From assembly GCA_937923225.1 (NCBI GenBank), contig CALAKR010000184.1, positions 1 through 5,442 on the forward strand: 5,442 nucleotides of DNA, written 5' to 3'. The DNA comes from an uncultured Aquabacterium sp. Lineage in GTDB: Bacteria; Pseudomonadota; Gammaproteobacteria; Burkholderiales; Burkholderiaceae_C. The notes beneath the pieces are model-generated. The model saw nothing but the letters and a program-made list of their open reading frames with translations, searched no databases and was not told where the DNA came from. Below are positions 1 to 5,442 of this stretch, one piece after another. Positions within the stretch are counted from its first letter, which is position 1. Each line of letters starts with the position of its first letter. A program made the translations under genes and the position numbers.

Positions 1-103
1 GGCCATCGACGGATTCTTGGGAGGTGACGGCGTTGCGGGCGGCTTCCCATCGGGGACGCCAGCGAGCCGACCACGACTCCCTTAGGGGATGGAGCAAGCT
101 CAT
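1..103 (-). CDS. Possible 5' end of a divergent gene, unidentified, cut by the window edge
   Basis: A minus-strand frame opens with ATG at 103-101 and stays open for 34 codons to the left edge. The peptide begins MSLLHPLRESWSARWRPRWE and continues rich in Ala, Val and Ser. I do not recognise it. In favour: the distal half uses mostly G/C-ending codons (GCC, CGC, AAC, GTC, ACC, TCC), as the real genes here do, and the position fits a gene divergent from maeB. Against: no Shine-Dalgarno sequence precedes the ATG (upstream reads AGTATTTCCATTC), the first half has less biased codons, and 34 open codons are not rare in GC-rich DNA. The ATG shares its CATG with the start of the candidate leader ORF on the other strand, so at most one is likely to be a real start. 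Confidence 0.28.
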   Translation of the reverse strand, partial: MSLLHPLRESWSARWRPRWEAARNAVTSQESVDG

Positions 104-158
104 GAATGGAAATACTGCTTATGTGGAGGGATTGTCGGTGCCCGCGCCTCGCACTTGA
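102..158 (+). CDS. Candidate 18-codon leader ORF upstream of maeB
   Basis: ATG at 102 opens an 18-codon frame ending in TGA at 156-158, peptide MNGNTAYVEGLSVPAPRT. It has the best ribosome-binding arrangement seen in the left part of the window: GGAG at 91-94, seven bases before the ATG. Its first ten codons are unusual for this DNA (AAT, GGA, AAT, ACT, GCT, TAT, GGA), with A or T at the third position where the flanking genes use G or C. It ends 9 bases before the first strong inverted repeat of the maeB leader, a geometry compatible with translation-coupled attenuation. No run of a single amino acid points to a sensed metabolite. It may simply be chance; the frame is also open upstream to position 3. 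Confidence 0.22.
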   Translation: MNGNTAYVEGLSVPAPRT

Positions 159-166
159 GTCCGCGT

Positions 167-230
167 GGACCCTAGGTCCCCCTCAGTGAGGGGGCGAAAC
201 GTGCAGGGGTCACACCCTGTGGGAATGCAC
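167..230 (+). promoter_or_regulatory. Cluster of short inverted repeats in the maeB 5' leader
   Basis: Three short dyads follow one another. The first is GGACC-CTA-GGTCC (167-179). The second is CCCCCTCA-G-TGAGGGGG (178-194), perfect over 17 bases though the innermost pairs would open as a loop in RNA. The third is CAGGG-GTCACA-CCCTG (204-219), enclosed by a GTGCA/TGCAC pair (201-205 with 226-230) that overlaps its left arm by two bases. The first two share bases 178-179, so they compete as RNA hairpins. A weaker CCC-TTA-GGG dyad lies at 79-87. This could be a structured 5' leader or stacked operator sites. Tandem simple hairpins before primary-metabolism genes are known in Burkholderia as the MAEB motif, but I cannot match this sequence to that consensus from memory. 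The dyads are seen directly; a regulatory role is inference. Confidence 0.35.
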
Positions 231-267
231 TTGCAGTTGGCGTACCATGACGCCCCCCGGGTCCTGA

Positions 268-284
268 AAGCGCCGTTGGCGCTT
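268..284 (+). terminator. GC-rich hairpin just before maeB, possible attenuator
   Basis: A perfect 7-bp inverted repeat, AAGCGCC-GTT-GGCGCTT, has a 3-base loop. The stretch from 283 to 290 reads TTGTATTT, so the stem is followed by a T-rich but imperfect tract, as in a weak intrinsic terminator. It ends 12 bases before the maeB ATG and occupies the place where a Shine-Dalgarno sequence would normally lie. If the transcript starts upstream, this hairpin could end transcription early or affect ribosome access. If transcription starts just before the ATG, it is instead a DNA dyad overlapping the promoter. The stem is certain; the function is not. Confidence 0.33.
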
Positions 285-289
285 GTATT
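284..289 (+). promoter_or_regulatory. Possible -10 element for a leaderless maeB transcript
   Basis: TGTATT matches four of six bases of TATAAT and lies 7 bases before the maeB ATG, so a transcript from it would begin at or next to the start codon. No convincing -35 hexamer is visible about 17 bases upstream (261-266 is GTCCTG). The idea is supported mainly by the lack of any Shine-Dalgarno sequence before the ATG. It is an alternative to the structured-leader reading of the same region. Confidence 0.18.
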
Positions 290-296
290 TGCCGTC

Positions 297-2603
297 ATGA
301 GTGATTCCAAGCCTCTGTCAGATGCCGAACAAGCCCTGCGCGACGCCGCGCTGGACTACCACCGCTCGCCCAACCGGGGCAAGATCGCGGTCACACCTAC
401 CAAGCCTCTGACCAACCAGCGCGACCTGTCGCTGGCGTACTCGCCCGGGGTGGCCTACCCCTGCCTGGCCATCGAGCAAGATCCCAATCTGGCGGCGGAT
501 TTCACATCGCGGGGCAACCTGGTCGGCGTGATCACCAACGGCACGGCCGTGCTGGGCCTGGGCGACATCGGCCCGCTGGCCTCCAAGCCGGTGATGGAAG
601 GCAAGGGCTGCCTGTTCAAGAAGTTCGCCGGTGTCGACGTGTTCGACATCGAGCTGGCCGAGCGCGACCCCGACAAGCTGGTCGACATCATCGCGGCGCT
701 GGAGCCCACGCTGGGCGGCATCAACCTTGAAGACATCAAGGCCCCCGAGTGTTTTTACATCGAGAAAAAGCTCACCGAGCGCGTCAACATCCCCGTCTTC
801 CATGATGACCAGCACGGCACGGCCATCATTTCCAGCGCCGCCCTGCTGAACGGGCTGGAGCTGGTCGGCAAGAAGATCGACGAGGTGAAGATCGCCGTGT
901 CGGGCGCGGGTGCCGCCGCCATTGCCTGCCTGGACCTGATGGTGGGCCTGGGCGTGAAGCGCGAAAACGTGTTCGTGTGCGATTCGAAGGGCCTGATCCA
1001 CACCGAGCGCACCGACAAGCTCGATGATTCCAAGCGCCGCTACGCACAGCCCACCAACGGCCGCACGCTGGCCGATGCCGTGAACGGCGCCGATGTGTTC
1101 CTGGGCTGCTCGGCCGCGGGCACGCTCACGGCCGAGATGGTCAAGACCATGGGCACGCAGCCCATCATCCTGGCGCTGGCCAACCCCGAGCCCGAGATCC
1201 GCCCCGAGCTGGCCAAGGCCGCGCGCCCGGATTGCATCATCGCCACGGGCCGGTCTGACTATCCGAACCAGGTCAACAACGTCCTGTGCTTCCCGTACAT
1301 CTTCCGTGGCGCGCTCGATTGCGGCGCCACCAAGATCACCGAAGCCATGAAGCTGGCCTGTGTGCGCCAGATCGCCGACCTGGCCAAGGCCGAGACCAGC
1401 GATGAAGTGGCCGCCGCCTACCCCGGCCGCGAACTGCGCTTCGGGCCTGACTACCTGATCCCCACGCCGTTTGACTCGCGCCTGATCCTGCGCATCGCGC
1501 CGGCCGTGGCCGAAGCGGCCGCCGCCTCCGGCGTGGCCACGCGCCCCATCACCGACCTGGCCGCCTACCGCGAGTCGCTGTCGCGCTTCGTGACCAACAC
1601 GGGCCTGTTCATGCGCCCGGTGTTCCTGGCCGCCAAGGCCGCGCCCAAGCGCATCGCCTACGCCGAAGGTGAAGACGAGCGCGTGCTGCGCGCCGCCCAG
1701 GTGGCCGTGGACGAAGGCATCGCCAAGCCCATCCTGGTGGGCCGCCCCGACGTGATCGCCACGCGCATCGAGCGCGCCGGCCTGCGCCTGCAGCCCGGCG
1801 TGAACTGCGAGGTGGTCAACCCCGGCAAGGACGACCGCTTCAAGCAGTACTACGACGCCTACCACGCCCTGCGTGCCCGCGACGGCATCTCGCCCGAACT
1901 GGCCAAGGTGGTGGTGCGCCGCTCCAACTCGCTGATCGCCACCCTGATGGTGCACATGGGCGATGCCGACGGCATGATCTGCGGCGTGATCGGCCGCTAC
2001 GACCTGCACCTGGAGCAGATTCGCGAAGTGATCGGCGTGCGCCCGCAGGCCCACGGCCTGGCTGCCCTGAACGCGCTGATCCTGGACCAGTACTCGCTGT
2101 TCATCGCCGACACCTTCGTCAACGAAGACCCGACGGCCGAGCAATTGGCCGACATCGCCGTGATGGCCGTGGAAGAAGTGCAGCGCTTCGGCCTGCCGCC
2201 GCGCGTGGCCTTCCTGTCGCACTCGATGTTCGGTTCCAGCACACGCCCCTCGGCCCGCAAGATGCGCCAGGCGCGCGACCTGTTCGTGCAACGCATGCCC
2301 CATGTGCCCGCCGATGGCGAGATGCAGGCCGATGCCGCCCTGAGCGAATCGGTGCGCAGCAAGCTGCTGCCCAACTCCACGCTGGATGGCACGGCCAACA
2401 TCCTGATCTGCCCGAACCTGGACGCCGCCAACATCCTGTTCAACGTGCTCAAGATGACGGGCAGCCAGGGCGTGACCGTGGGCCCGATCCTGCTGGGCGC
2501 CGCCGCGCCGGTGCACATCCTGTCGCCCTCGGCCACGGTGCGCCGCATCGTCAACATGACGGCAGTGGCCGTGGCACACGGCGCGCAGCAAGGCTCGCGC
2601 TAA
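297..2603 (+). CDS. maeB: NADP-type malic enzyme with C-terminal phosphotransacetylase-like domain
   Basis: This cytoplasmic enzyme oxidatively decarboxylates malate to pyruvate, usually with NADP+, supplying NADPH and linking the TCA cycle to pyruvate and acetyl-CoA. From ATG 297 the product is 768 aa, close to E. coli MaeB (about 760). The N-terminal malic domain (about 20-155) has LAYSPGV with the catalytic-type Tyr48, then SKPVMEGKG (96-104) and the acidic metal-site segment EDIKAPE (145-151). FHDDQHGTA (168-176) and the dinucleotide-binding GAGAAA (203-208) follow, then ANPEPE (295-300). Residues 430-760 form the PTA-like domain ([33 protein letters not shown]). In this family that domain is thought to be regulatory, sensing acetyl-CoA, rather than catalytic. 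The frame is open further upstream to GTG 165, with another ATG at 225, but only the 297 start gives a family-like N-terminus. No Shine-Dalgarno sequence precedes it. The product is intact. NADP preference is assigned from the family. Confidence 0.97.
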   Translation: MSDSKPLSDAEQALRDAALDYHRSPNRGKIAVTPTKPLTNQRDLSLAYSPGVAYPCLAIEQDPNLAADFTSRGNLVGVITNGTAVLGLGDIGPLASKPVMEGKGCLFKKFAGVDVFDIELAERDPDKLVDIIAALEPTLGGINLEDIKAPECFYIEKKLTERVNIPVFHDDQHGTAIISSAALLNGLELVGKKIDEVKIAVSGAGAAAIACLDLMVGLGVKRENVFVCDSKGLIHTERTDKLDDSKRRYAQPTNGRTLADAVNGADVFLGCSAAGTLTAEMVKTMGTQPIILALANPEPEIRPELAKAARPDCIIATGRSDYPNQVNNVLCFPYIFRGALDCGATKITEAMKLACVRQIADLAKAETSDEVAAAYPGRELRFGPDYLIPTPFDSRLILRIAPAVAEAAAASGVATRPITDLAAYRESLSRFVTNTGLFMRPVFLAAKAAPKRIAYAEGEDERVLRAAQVAVDEGIAKPILVGRPDVIATRIERAGLRLQPGVNCEVVNPGKDDRFKQYYDAYHALRARDGISPELAKVVVRRSNSLIATLMVHMGDADGMICGVIGRYDLHLEQIREVIGVRPQAHGLAALNALILDQYSLFIADTFVNEDPTAEQLADIAVMAVEEVQRFGLPPRVAFLSHSMFGSSTRPSARKMRQARDLFVQRMPHVPADGEMQADAALSESVRSKLLPNSTLDGTANILICPNLDAANILFNVLKMTGSQGVTVGPILLGAAAPVHILSPSATVRRIVNMTAVAVAHGAQQGSR

Positions 2604-2628
2604 GCCACAGGCCAGCAGACACGGCGAC

Positions 2629-2649
2629 GGGCCGCTAGACTGGCGGCCC
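2629..2649. repeat. Perfect inverted repeat abutting the transporter start codon
   Basis: The arms GGGCCGC (2629-2635) and GCGGCCC (2643-2649) are perfect reverse complements separated by TAGACTG. The right arm ends on the base before the ATG at 2650. There is no T tract, so it is a poor intrinsic terminator for maeB. As RNA it would leave no room for a Shine-Dalgarno sequence. As DNA it could be an operator centred on a -10-like element. The palindrome is plain in the sequence; its role is inferred. Confidence 0.5.
2636..2641 (+). promoter_or_regulatory. Possible -10 element of a leaderless transporter promoter
   Basis: TAGACT matches four of six bases of TATAAT and sits in the loop of the 2629-2649 palindrome, 8 bases before the ATG at 2650. 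Initiation at the usual distance would start the RNA at or beside the start codon. No good -35 hexamer is visible (2613-2618 is CAGCAG). The absence of any purine-rich ribosome site supports leaderless initiation, but the match is short and GC-rich DNA yields such hexamers by chance. Confidence 0.28.
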
Positions 2650-3576
2650 ATGTCGTCCGCTGTCCGCTCACCGTCCCTGATGCAGGGCTATGTCGCCGCC
2701 TTGACCACCGTCGTGATCTGGGCCGGTTTCATCCTCATCTCACGCCTGGGCGGCAAGACCGCCCTCACCGGCTGGGACATCGTCGCGCTGCGGCTGGGCA
2801 CGGCAGCCCTCTTCCTGCTGCCCTTCTCGCTCAGGCTGCCGCCCGGCACCTGGCGCAACCCGCGCCTGTGGATCCTGGCCTGGGTGGGCGGCATCATCTT
2901 CCTGGCCTTCATCTACGCTGGCTTCAAGCTGGCGCCCGCGGCGCATGGCGGCATCCTGCTGCCCGGCATGCAGCCCTTCCTGGTGACAGCCCTGGCGTGG
3001 GTGCTGCTGGGCTCCCGCCCTGATCGGCAGCGCCTGTGGGGCCTGCTGCCCATCGCGCTGGGCGTGGCCTGCGTGGCCATCCCCCAGATCACCGGCTCGC
3101 ATGGCGATGCCAGCACGCTGATGGGTGACGCCCTGATCCTGTGTGCCTCGGTGGCCTGGGCAGCCTACAGCGTGCTGGTCAAGAGGTGGAACTTCGATCC
3201 CTGGCTGCTCACGCGCTTCGTGGCGATCGCCTCGGCGCTGGTTTACCTGCCGGTGTACTGGTTCTGGCTGCCCCGCCACCTCGATCAGGTGCCGGTGTCC
3301 ATGCTGGTGCTGCAGGGCCTGTACCAGGGCCTGGGGCCCACCATCATCGCGATGATCATGTTCCTGCGGGCCGTGCAGATCCTGGGGGCGGAACGCACCG
3401 GTGCCCTGGTGGCCCTGGTGCCCGTGCTGGCCGGGCTGGGCGCCGTGCCGCTGCTCGATGAGCCGCTCACGGTCTGGCTGGTAGCGGGCTTAGGGCTGGT
3501 GACGCTGGGGGCTTACCTGAGCGCACGCCCGCCCCGGTCAGCAGCGCTCAAACCCGTGCAGATCAGCAAGCCTTGA
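2650..3576 (+). CDS. EamA/DMT-family inner-membrane transporter
   Basis: The 308-aa protein has the length and pattern of the drug/metabolite transporter superfamily: ten hydrophobic segments in two EamA repeats (about 12-144 and 158-290). Repeat 1 starts at YVAALTTVVIWAGFILISR, with Trp24 followed by the usual small-residue and SR pattern, then DIVALRLGTAALFLLP (43-58). Repeat 2 contains GDALILCASVAWAAYSVLVKRW (159-180). It ends with the family-typical GAERTGALVALVPVLAGLGA (246-265) followed by LLDEPLT (268-274), which carries the conserved Glu. The substrate cannot be read from sequence; relatives export amino acids, metabolites or drugs. The start is uncertain: ATG 2650 directly follows a palindrome, and in-frame ATG 2680 gives 298 aa with a family-like N-terminus. 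Neither has a Shine-Dalgarno sequence. The gene lies 46 bases after maeB on the same strand, so read-through from maeB is possible, and converges on the cyclase gene 22 bases beyond its stop. Confidence 0.92.
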   Translation: MSSAVRSPSLMQGYVAALTTVVIWAGFILISRLGGKTALTGWDIVALRLGTAALFLLPFSLRLPPGTWRNPRLWILAWVGGIIFLAFIYAGFKLAPAAHGGILLPGMQPFLVTALAWVLLGSRPDRQRLWGLLPIALGVACVAIPQITGSHGDASTLMGDALILCASVAWAAYSVLVKRWNFDPWLLTRFVAIASALVYLPVYWFWLPRHLDQVPVSMLVLQGLYQGLGPTIIAMIMFLRAVQILGAERTGALVALVPVLAGLGAVPLLDEPLTVWLVAGLGLVTLGAYLSARPPRSAALKPVQISKP

Positions 3577-3603
3577 ACACCGCCCCGCGGGCAATGCTTC
3601 AAG
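3572..3603. terminator. Dyad spanning both convergent stop codons, possible bidirectional terminator
   Basis: CTTGAA (3572-3577) and TTCAAG (3598-3603) are reverse complements and contain the two stop codons: TGA of the transporter at 3574-3576, and TGA of the cyclase read on the minus strand at 3601-3599. Between them lies a smaller stem, GCCC-CGC-GGGC (3582-3592). The two stems could stack into one hairpin in either transcript. There is no U tract on either strand, so intrinsic termination would be inefficient. It is the only structure in the 22-base gap between the genes. Confidence 0.33.
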
Positions 3604-5361
3604 CGTGGGCGGCGATTTCGCCCACTTCGACGCGGTTGCGGCCGCCGTCCTTGGCGCGGTAGAGCGCCTGGTCGGCAGCCTCGATCAGGGGGGCAGGCAT
3701 GGTCTCGCCGGTGGGCACCACGCTGACCAGGCCGATGCTGATCGTGACGCGCGCCACGGGGCCGACCGGCATCGACGCCACCCAATCGAGTACCTTGCGC
3801 CCCAGTTCCTCCCCGCCTCTGCGGTCAGTCTCGGGCAGGATCAGCAGGAACTCCTCGCCCCCCAGGCGGGCAGCGAAGTCGGACGCCCGGCAGGTCACGG
3901 CCATGCGCCGCGCCACCTCGGCCAGCACCTCGTCACCCACGCCATGGCCATGGGTGTCGTTGATCTTCTTGAAGTGGTCGATGCCACCAGCATCAGGGTC
4001 AGCGGGGTGCGGTTGCGGCGGTGCCGGGCCAGTTCATGCACCAGGCGCTCGTCGGCCGCGCGCCGGTTGGGCAGCTTGGTCAAAGCATCCTGCCGGGACA
4101 GGCTGTCCAGCTCGGCATTGGCGCGCGCCAGTTCCGCATTGCTGGCCCGCAGCGCAGCCGTGCGTTCGTTGACCACGCGCTCCAGATCATCGCGTGAAGC
4201 CACAAGGGCCTGCTCGCGCTGCAGCAACTCATTCGTCATGTGGTCTACCGCGGCCGACACCTGCACCAGCTCGGCCACGCTGCCATGGCGGCCCATGCTC
4301 ACACCGCGCTCACCACCCGCGATGCGGTCCGCCGCCTTGGCCATCTCCACCAGCGGGCGGTTGAGCCGTCCGGCCAGCCACCACACCATCAGCACACCGA
4401 GAACACCGGCCAGCATACCCCCCAGGATCACCATGCGCTGCACCTTGACGGCCAGCTTGAGCGCCACCTCCGGTGGCTGCCGCACCACCACTGTCCAGCC
4501 CAGGTCGGTCAAGGCATTGCGCGCCGGCACCCGCGACATGGCCGTGAGGTAGTCCAGGCCGCCGGGCCAAGCCACCACGGCGGAGGTCTGTGTCAGGCCG
4601 CCGGGCAGGCTCAGGGAGTTGTTGCTGGCAGCCCGCCCCTTGGGCTGGTGAATGATGAGCCCATCCTTGTCGAGGATGAACACTTCCAGTTCGTTCTCCC
4701 GGGCGCCACGGGGCATGAGCGAATCGATGACGTCCTGGGCCCAGCGCCAGCTGCCATGCACGCCGAGCACGCCCACCAGCTTGCCATCGCCGTCGATCAA
4801 TGGGGCGGAGAAATCGATGAAGCGCCAGGGCTCGTTGTCCACCTGCGCCGGCAGCAGCTTCTCGAGCAGCTTGGCCGGATGCACATCCCCGGCTGCCGGG
4901 CCTTTCAAGGCCGCCTGGAACCAGGGGCGGGCCGAGACGTCCTTGCCTTCGAGCAGGCCGCCCGCGGACACCTTGACGATGCCCTTGGCATCGGTCACAC
5001 CCAGCCAGGCGAACTGCGGCCGGGTTTCTTGCATTTTTTCCAGAACGGGTCGCCAGCTTCGGCTGTCGATGGCGTGCTGCGCGCCCGGCGTGAGCGCCGC
5101 CGACGAGGCCAGCAGGTCCACCTCGCGCATACGCTCGTAAAGGCCCTCGGCCAGCATCACGGCGGTGGCAGACGACTGCGCGCGCAGCTGCTGCCCCTGG
5201 TCCCGCACGGCCTGCCGCGCGATGAACTGGTGAACGACCAGTGCCAGTGCGGCCGTCAAGCCCAGCAGCAATCCTCCAAACACCAGAACGGCCTGGGCAC
5301 GGAAACTGGACATCGCGGCAAAGCGGCTGGAGAGCAGTGGCAACAACTTCACCTGCTGCAT
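3599..5361 (-). pseudogene. Membrane-bound diguanylate cyclase (Cache-HAMP-GGDEF), frameshifted
   Basis: The intact form would make cyclic di-GMP from two GTP at the inner membrane. Restoring one base gives 587 aa from ATG 5361. It has a transmembrane helix (22-48), a periplasmic Cache-type sensor (about 49-305, with SARPWF at 143-148), a second helix (310-331), HAMP (about 332-385) and a coiled coil (about 386-420). The GGDEF domain starts at SRQDALTKLPNRR. The frame is lost after Val459: minus-strand GTGGCATCGACC should read GTG-GAC-ATC-GAC, so one base is missing between 3983 and 3984. The lost codon is the metal-binding Asp of DIDHFKKIND. The other frame continues with GHGVGDE, the inhibitory-site RASD (492-495) and active-site GGEEF (501-505) to TGA 3601-3599. 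As read, translation gives 459 native plus 29 aberrant residues and stops at 3897-3895. No slippery heptamer is visible. ATG 5313 or TTG 5406 could also be the start. Confidence 0.88.
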
Positions 5362-5364
5362 TTC

Positions 5365-5379
5365 GGCAGGAGGGCTGCC
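5365..5379 (-). repeat. Small hairpin directly before the cyclase ATG
   Basis: On the minus strand GGCAG-CCCTC-CTGCC forms a 5-bp stem with a 5-base loop, ending three bases before the ATG at 5361. Its loop reads CCCTC, the opposite of a Shine-Dalgarno sequence, so this ATG has no ribosome site. A stem this short can easily arise by chance in GC-rich DNA. If translation starts at TTG 5406 the hairpin lies inside the coding region. Confidence 0.25.
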
Positions 5380-5404
5380 TTCTTTAGCCCCCTGGTTACC
5401 CTGC

Positions 5405-5428
5405 AAAAGCCTCCCGTGTCACGGAGCC
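5405..5428 (-). terminator. Weak terminator-like hairpin at the right edge
   Basis: Read on the minus strand, CTCCGT pairs with ACGGGAG across a three-base loop, with one bulged G. After two more bases comes TTTT (5408-5405). This resembles a weak intrinsic terminator for a minus-strand gene lying beyond the window. A frame entering from the right edge reads DDLLQAP and stops at TGA 5421-5419, within the hairpin, which fits a gene end but is far too short to prove one. The same stretch holds GGGAGG (5415-5410), three bases before TTG 5406, so it might instead be a poorly spaced ribosome site for the cyclase. Confidence 0.25.
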
Positions 5429-5442
5429 TGAAGCAGGTCGTC

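Noticed and set aside
165..296. 44-codon N-terminal extension of maeB from GTG 165 (or ATG 225)
   Set aside because: The frame is open but the extension resembles no malic enzyme N-terminus, runs through the inverted repeats, and has no well-placed ribosome site. ATG 297 gives the family-typical start.
1..296. c-di-GMP, glycine or other known riboswitch in the maeB leader
   Set aside because: I considered this because of the hairpins and the cyclase in the window, but could not find the conserved core sequences of these classes.
318..2651. 777-codon open frame antisense to maeB
   Set aside because: It mirrors the maeB reading frame and is open only because G/C-ending codons leave few stops on the opposite strand. 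The peptide is a His/Gln/Gly/Ala/Val-rich composition with no domain, while the plus strand encodes a complete conserved enzyme.
2740..3279. 179-codon minus-strand frame inside the transporter
   Set aside because: It is antisense to a clear ten-helix membrane protein and encodes a Gly/Gln/Ala/Arg-rich peptide without motifs; a codon-bias shadow.
3599..3940. Separate 113-aa GGDEF protein starting at GTG 3940
   Set aside because: It begins in the middle of the GGDEF fold, lacking the metal-binding Asp segment, and continues exactly where the upstream frame breaks. It is the second half of the frameshifted gene, not an independent one.
3975..3995. Programmed ribosomal frameshift in the cyclase
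   Set aside because: There is no slippery heptamer or following stable pseudoknot evident at the break, and the defect is simply one missing base in a conserved Asp codon; mutation or sequence error is simpler.
3605..4552. 315-codon plus-strand frame opposite the cyclase
   Set aside because: It is a composition shadow of the minus-strand GGDEF gene: Arg/Ser/Ala-rich low-complexity peptide with no recognisable domain, while the minus strand carries clear HAMP and GGDEF motifs.

Overview
The window looks like ordinary chromosome from a high-GC betaproteobacterium, most likely order Burkholderiales. The evidence is the strong G/C bias at third codon positions, the type of fused malic enzyme and the general gene style. 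This is inference by eye, with no database search. There are no tRNA or rRNA genes, insertion sequences, CRISPR arrays or phage genes.

Layout, left to right. Positions 1-296 hold no secure gene. A possible divergent minus-strand gene runs off the left edge (ATG at 103). A possible 18-codon leader ORF lies at 102-158. Several short GC-rich inverted repeats follow, the last at 268-284, just before the next gene. Positions 297-2603 encode a complete malic enzyme fused to a phosphotransacetylase-like domain (MaeB, 768 aa), which converts malate to pyruvate. After 46 bases comes a complete 308-aa EamA/DMT-family membrane transporter (2650-3576). A perfect 7-bp inverted repeat abuts its ATG. Converging on it from the right is a membrane-bound diguanylate cyclase gene (5361 down to 3599). 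It encodes a periplasmic Cache-type sensor, HAMP, a coiled coil and a GGDEF domain. A one-base deletion in the GGDEF domain removes the reading frame at the metal-binding aspartate codon. The last 80 bases hold a weak terminator-like hairpin and perhaps the final codons of another minus-strand gene.

The three genes do not form an obvious pathway. maeB and the transporter are co-directional and close, so co-transcription is possible but nothing shows it. The cyclase is convergent and independent. The points most worth a second look are the structured maeB leader, the absence of Shine-Dalgarno sequences with GC-rich dyads in their place, and the frameshift in the cyclase. I see no convincing undescribed multi-gene system here.
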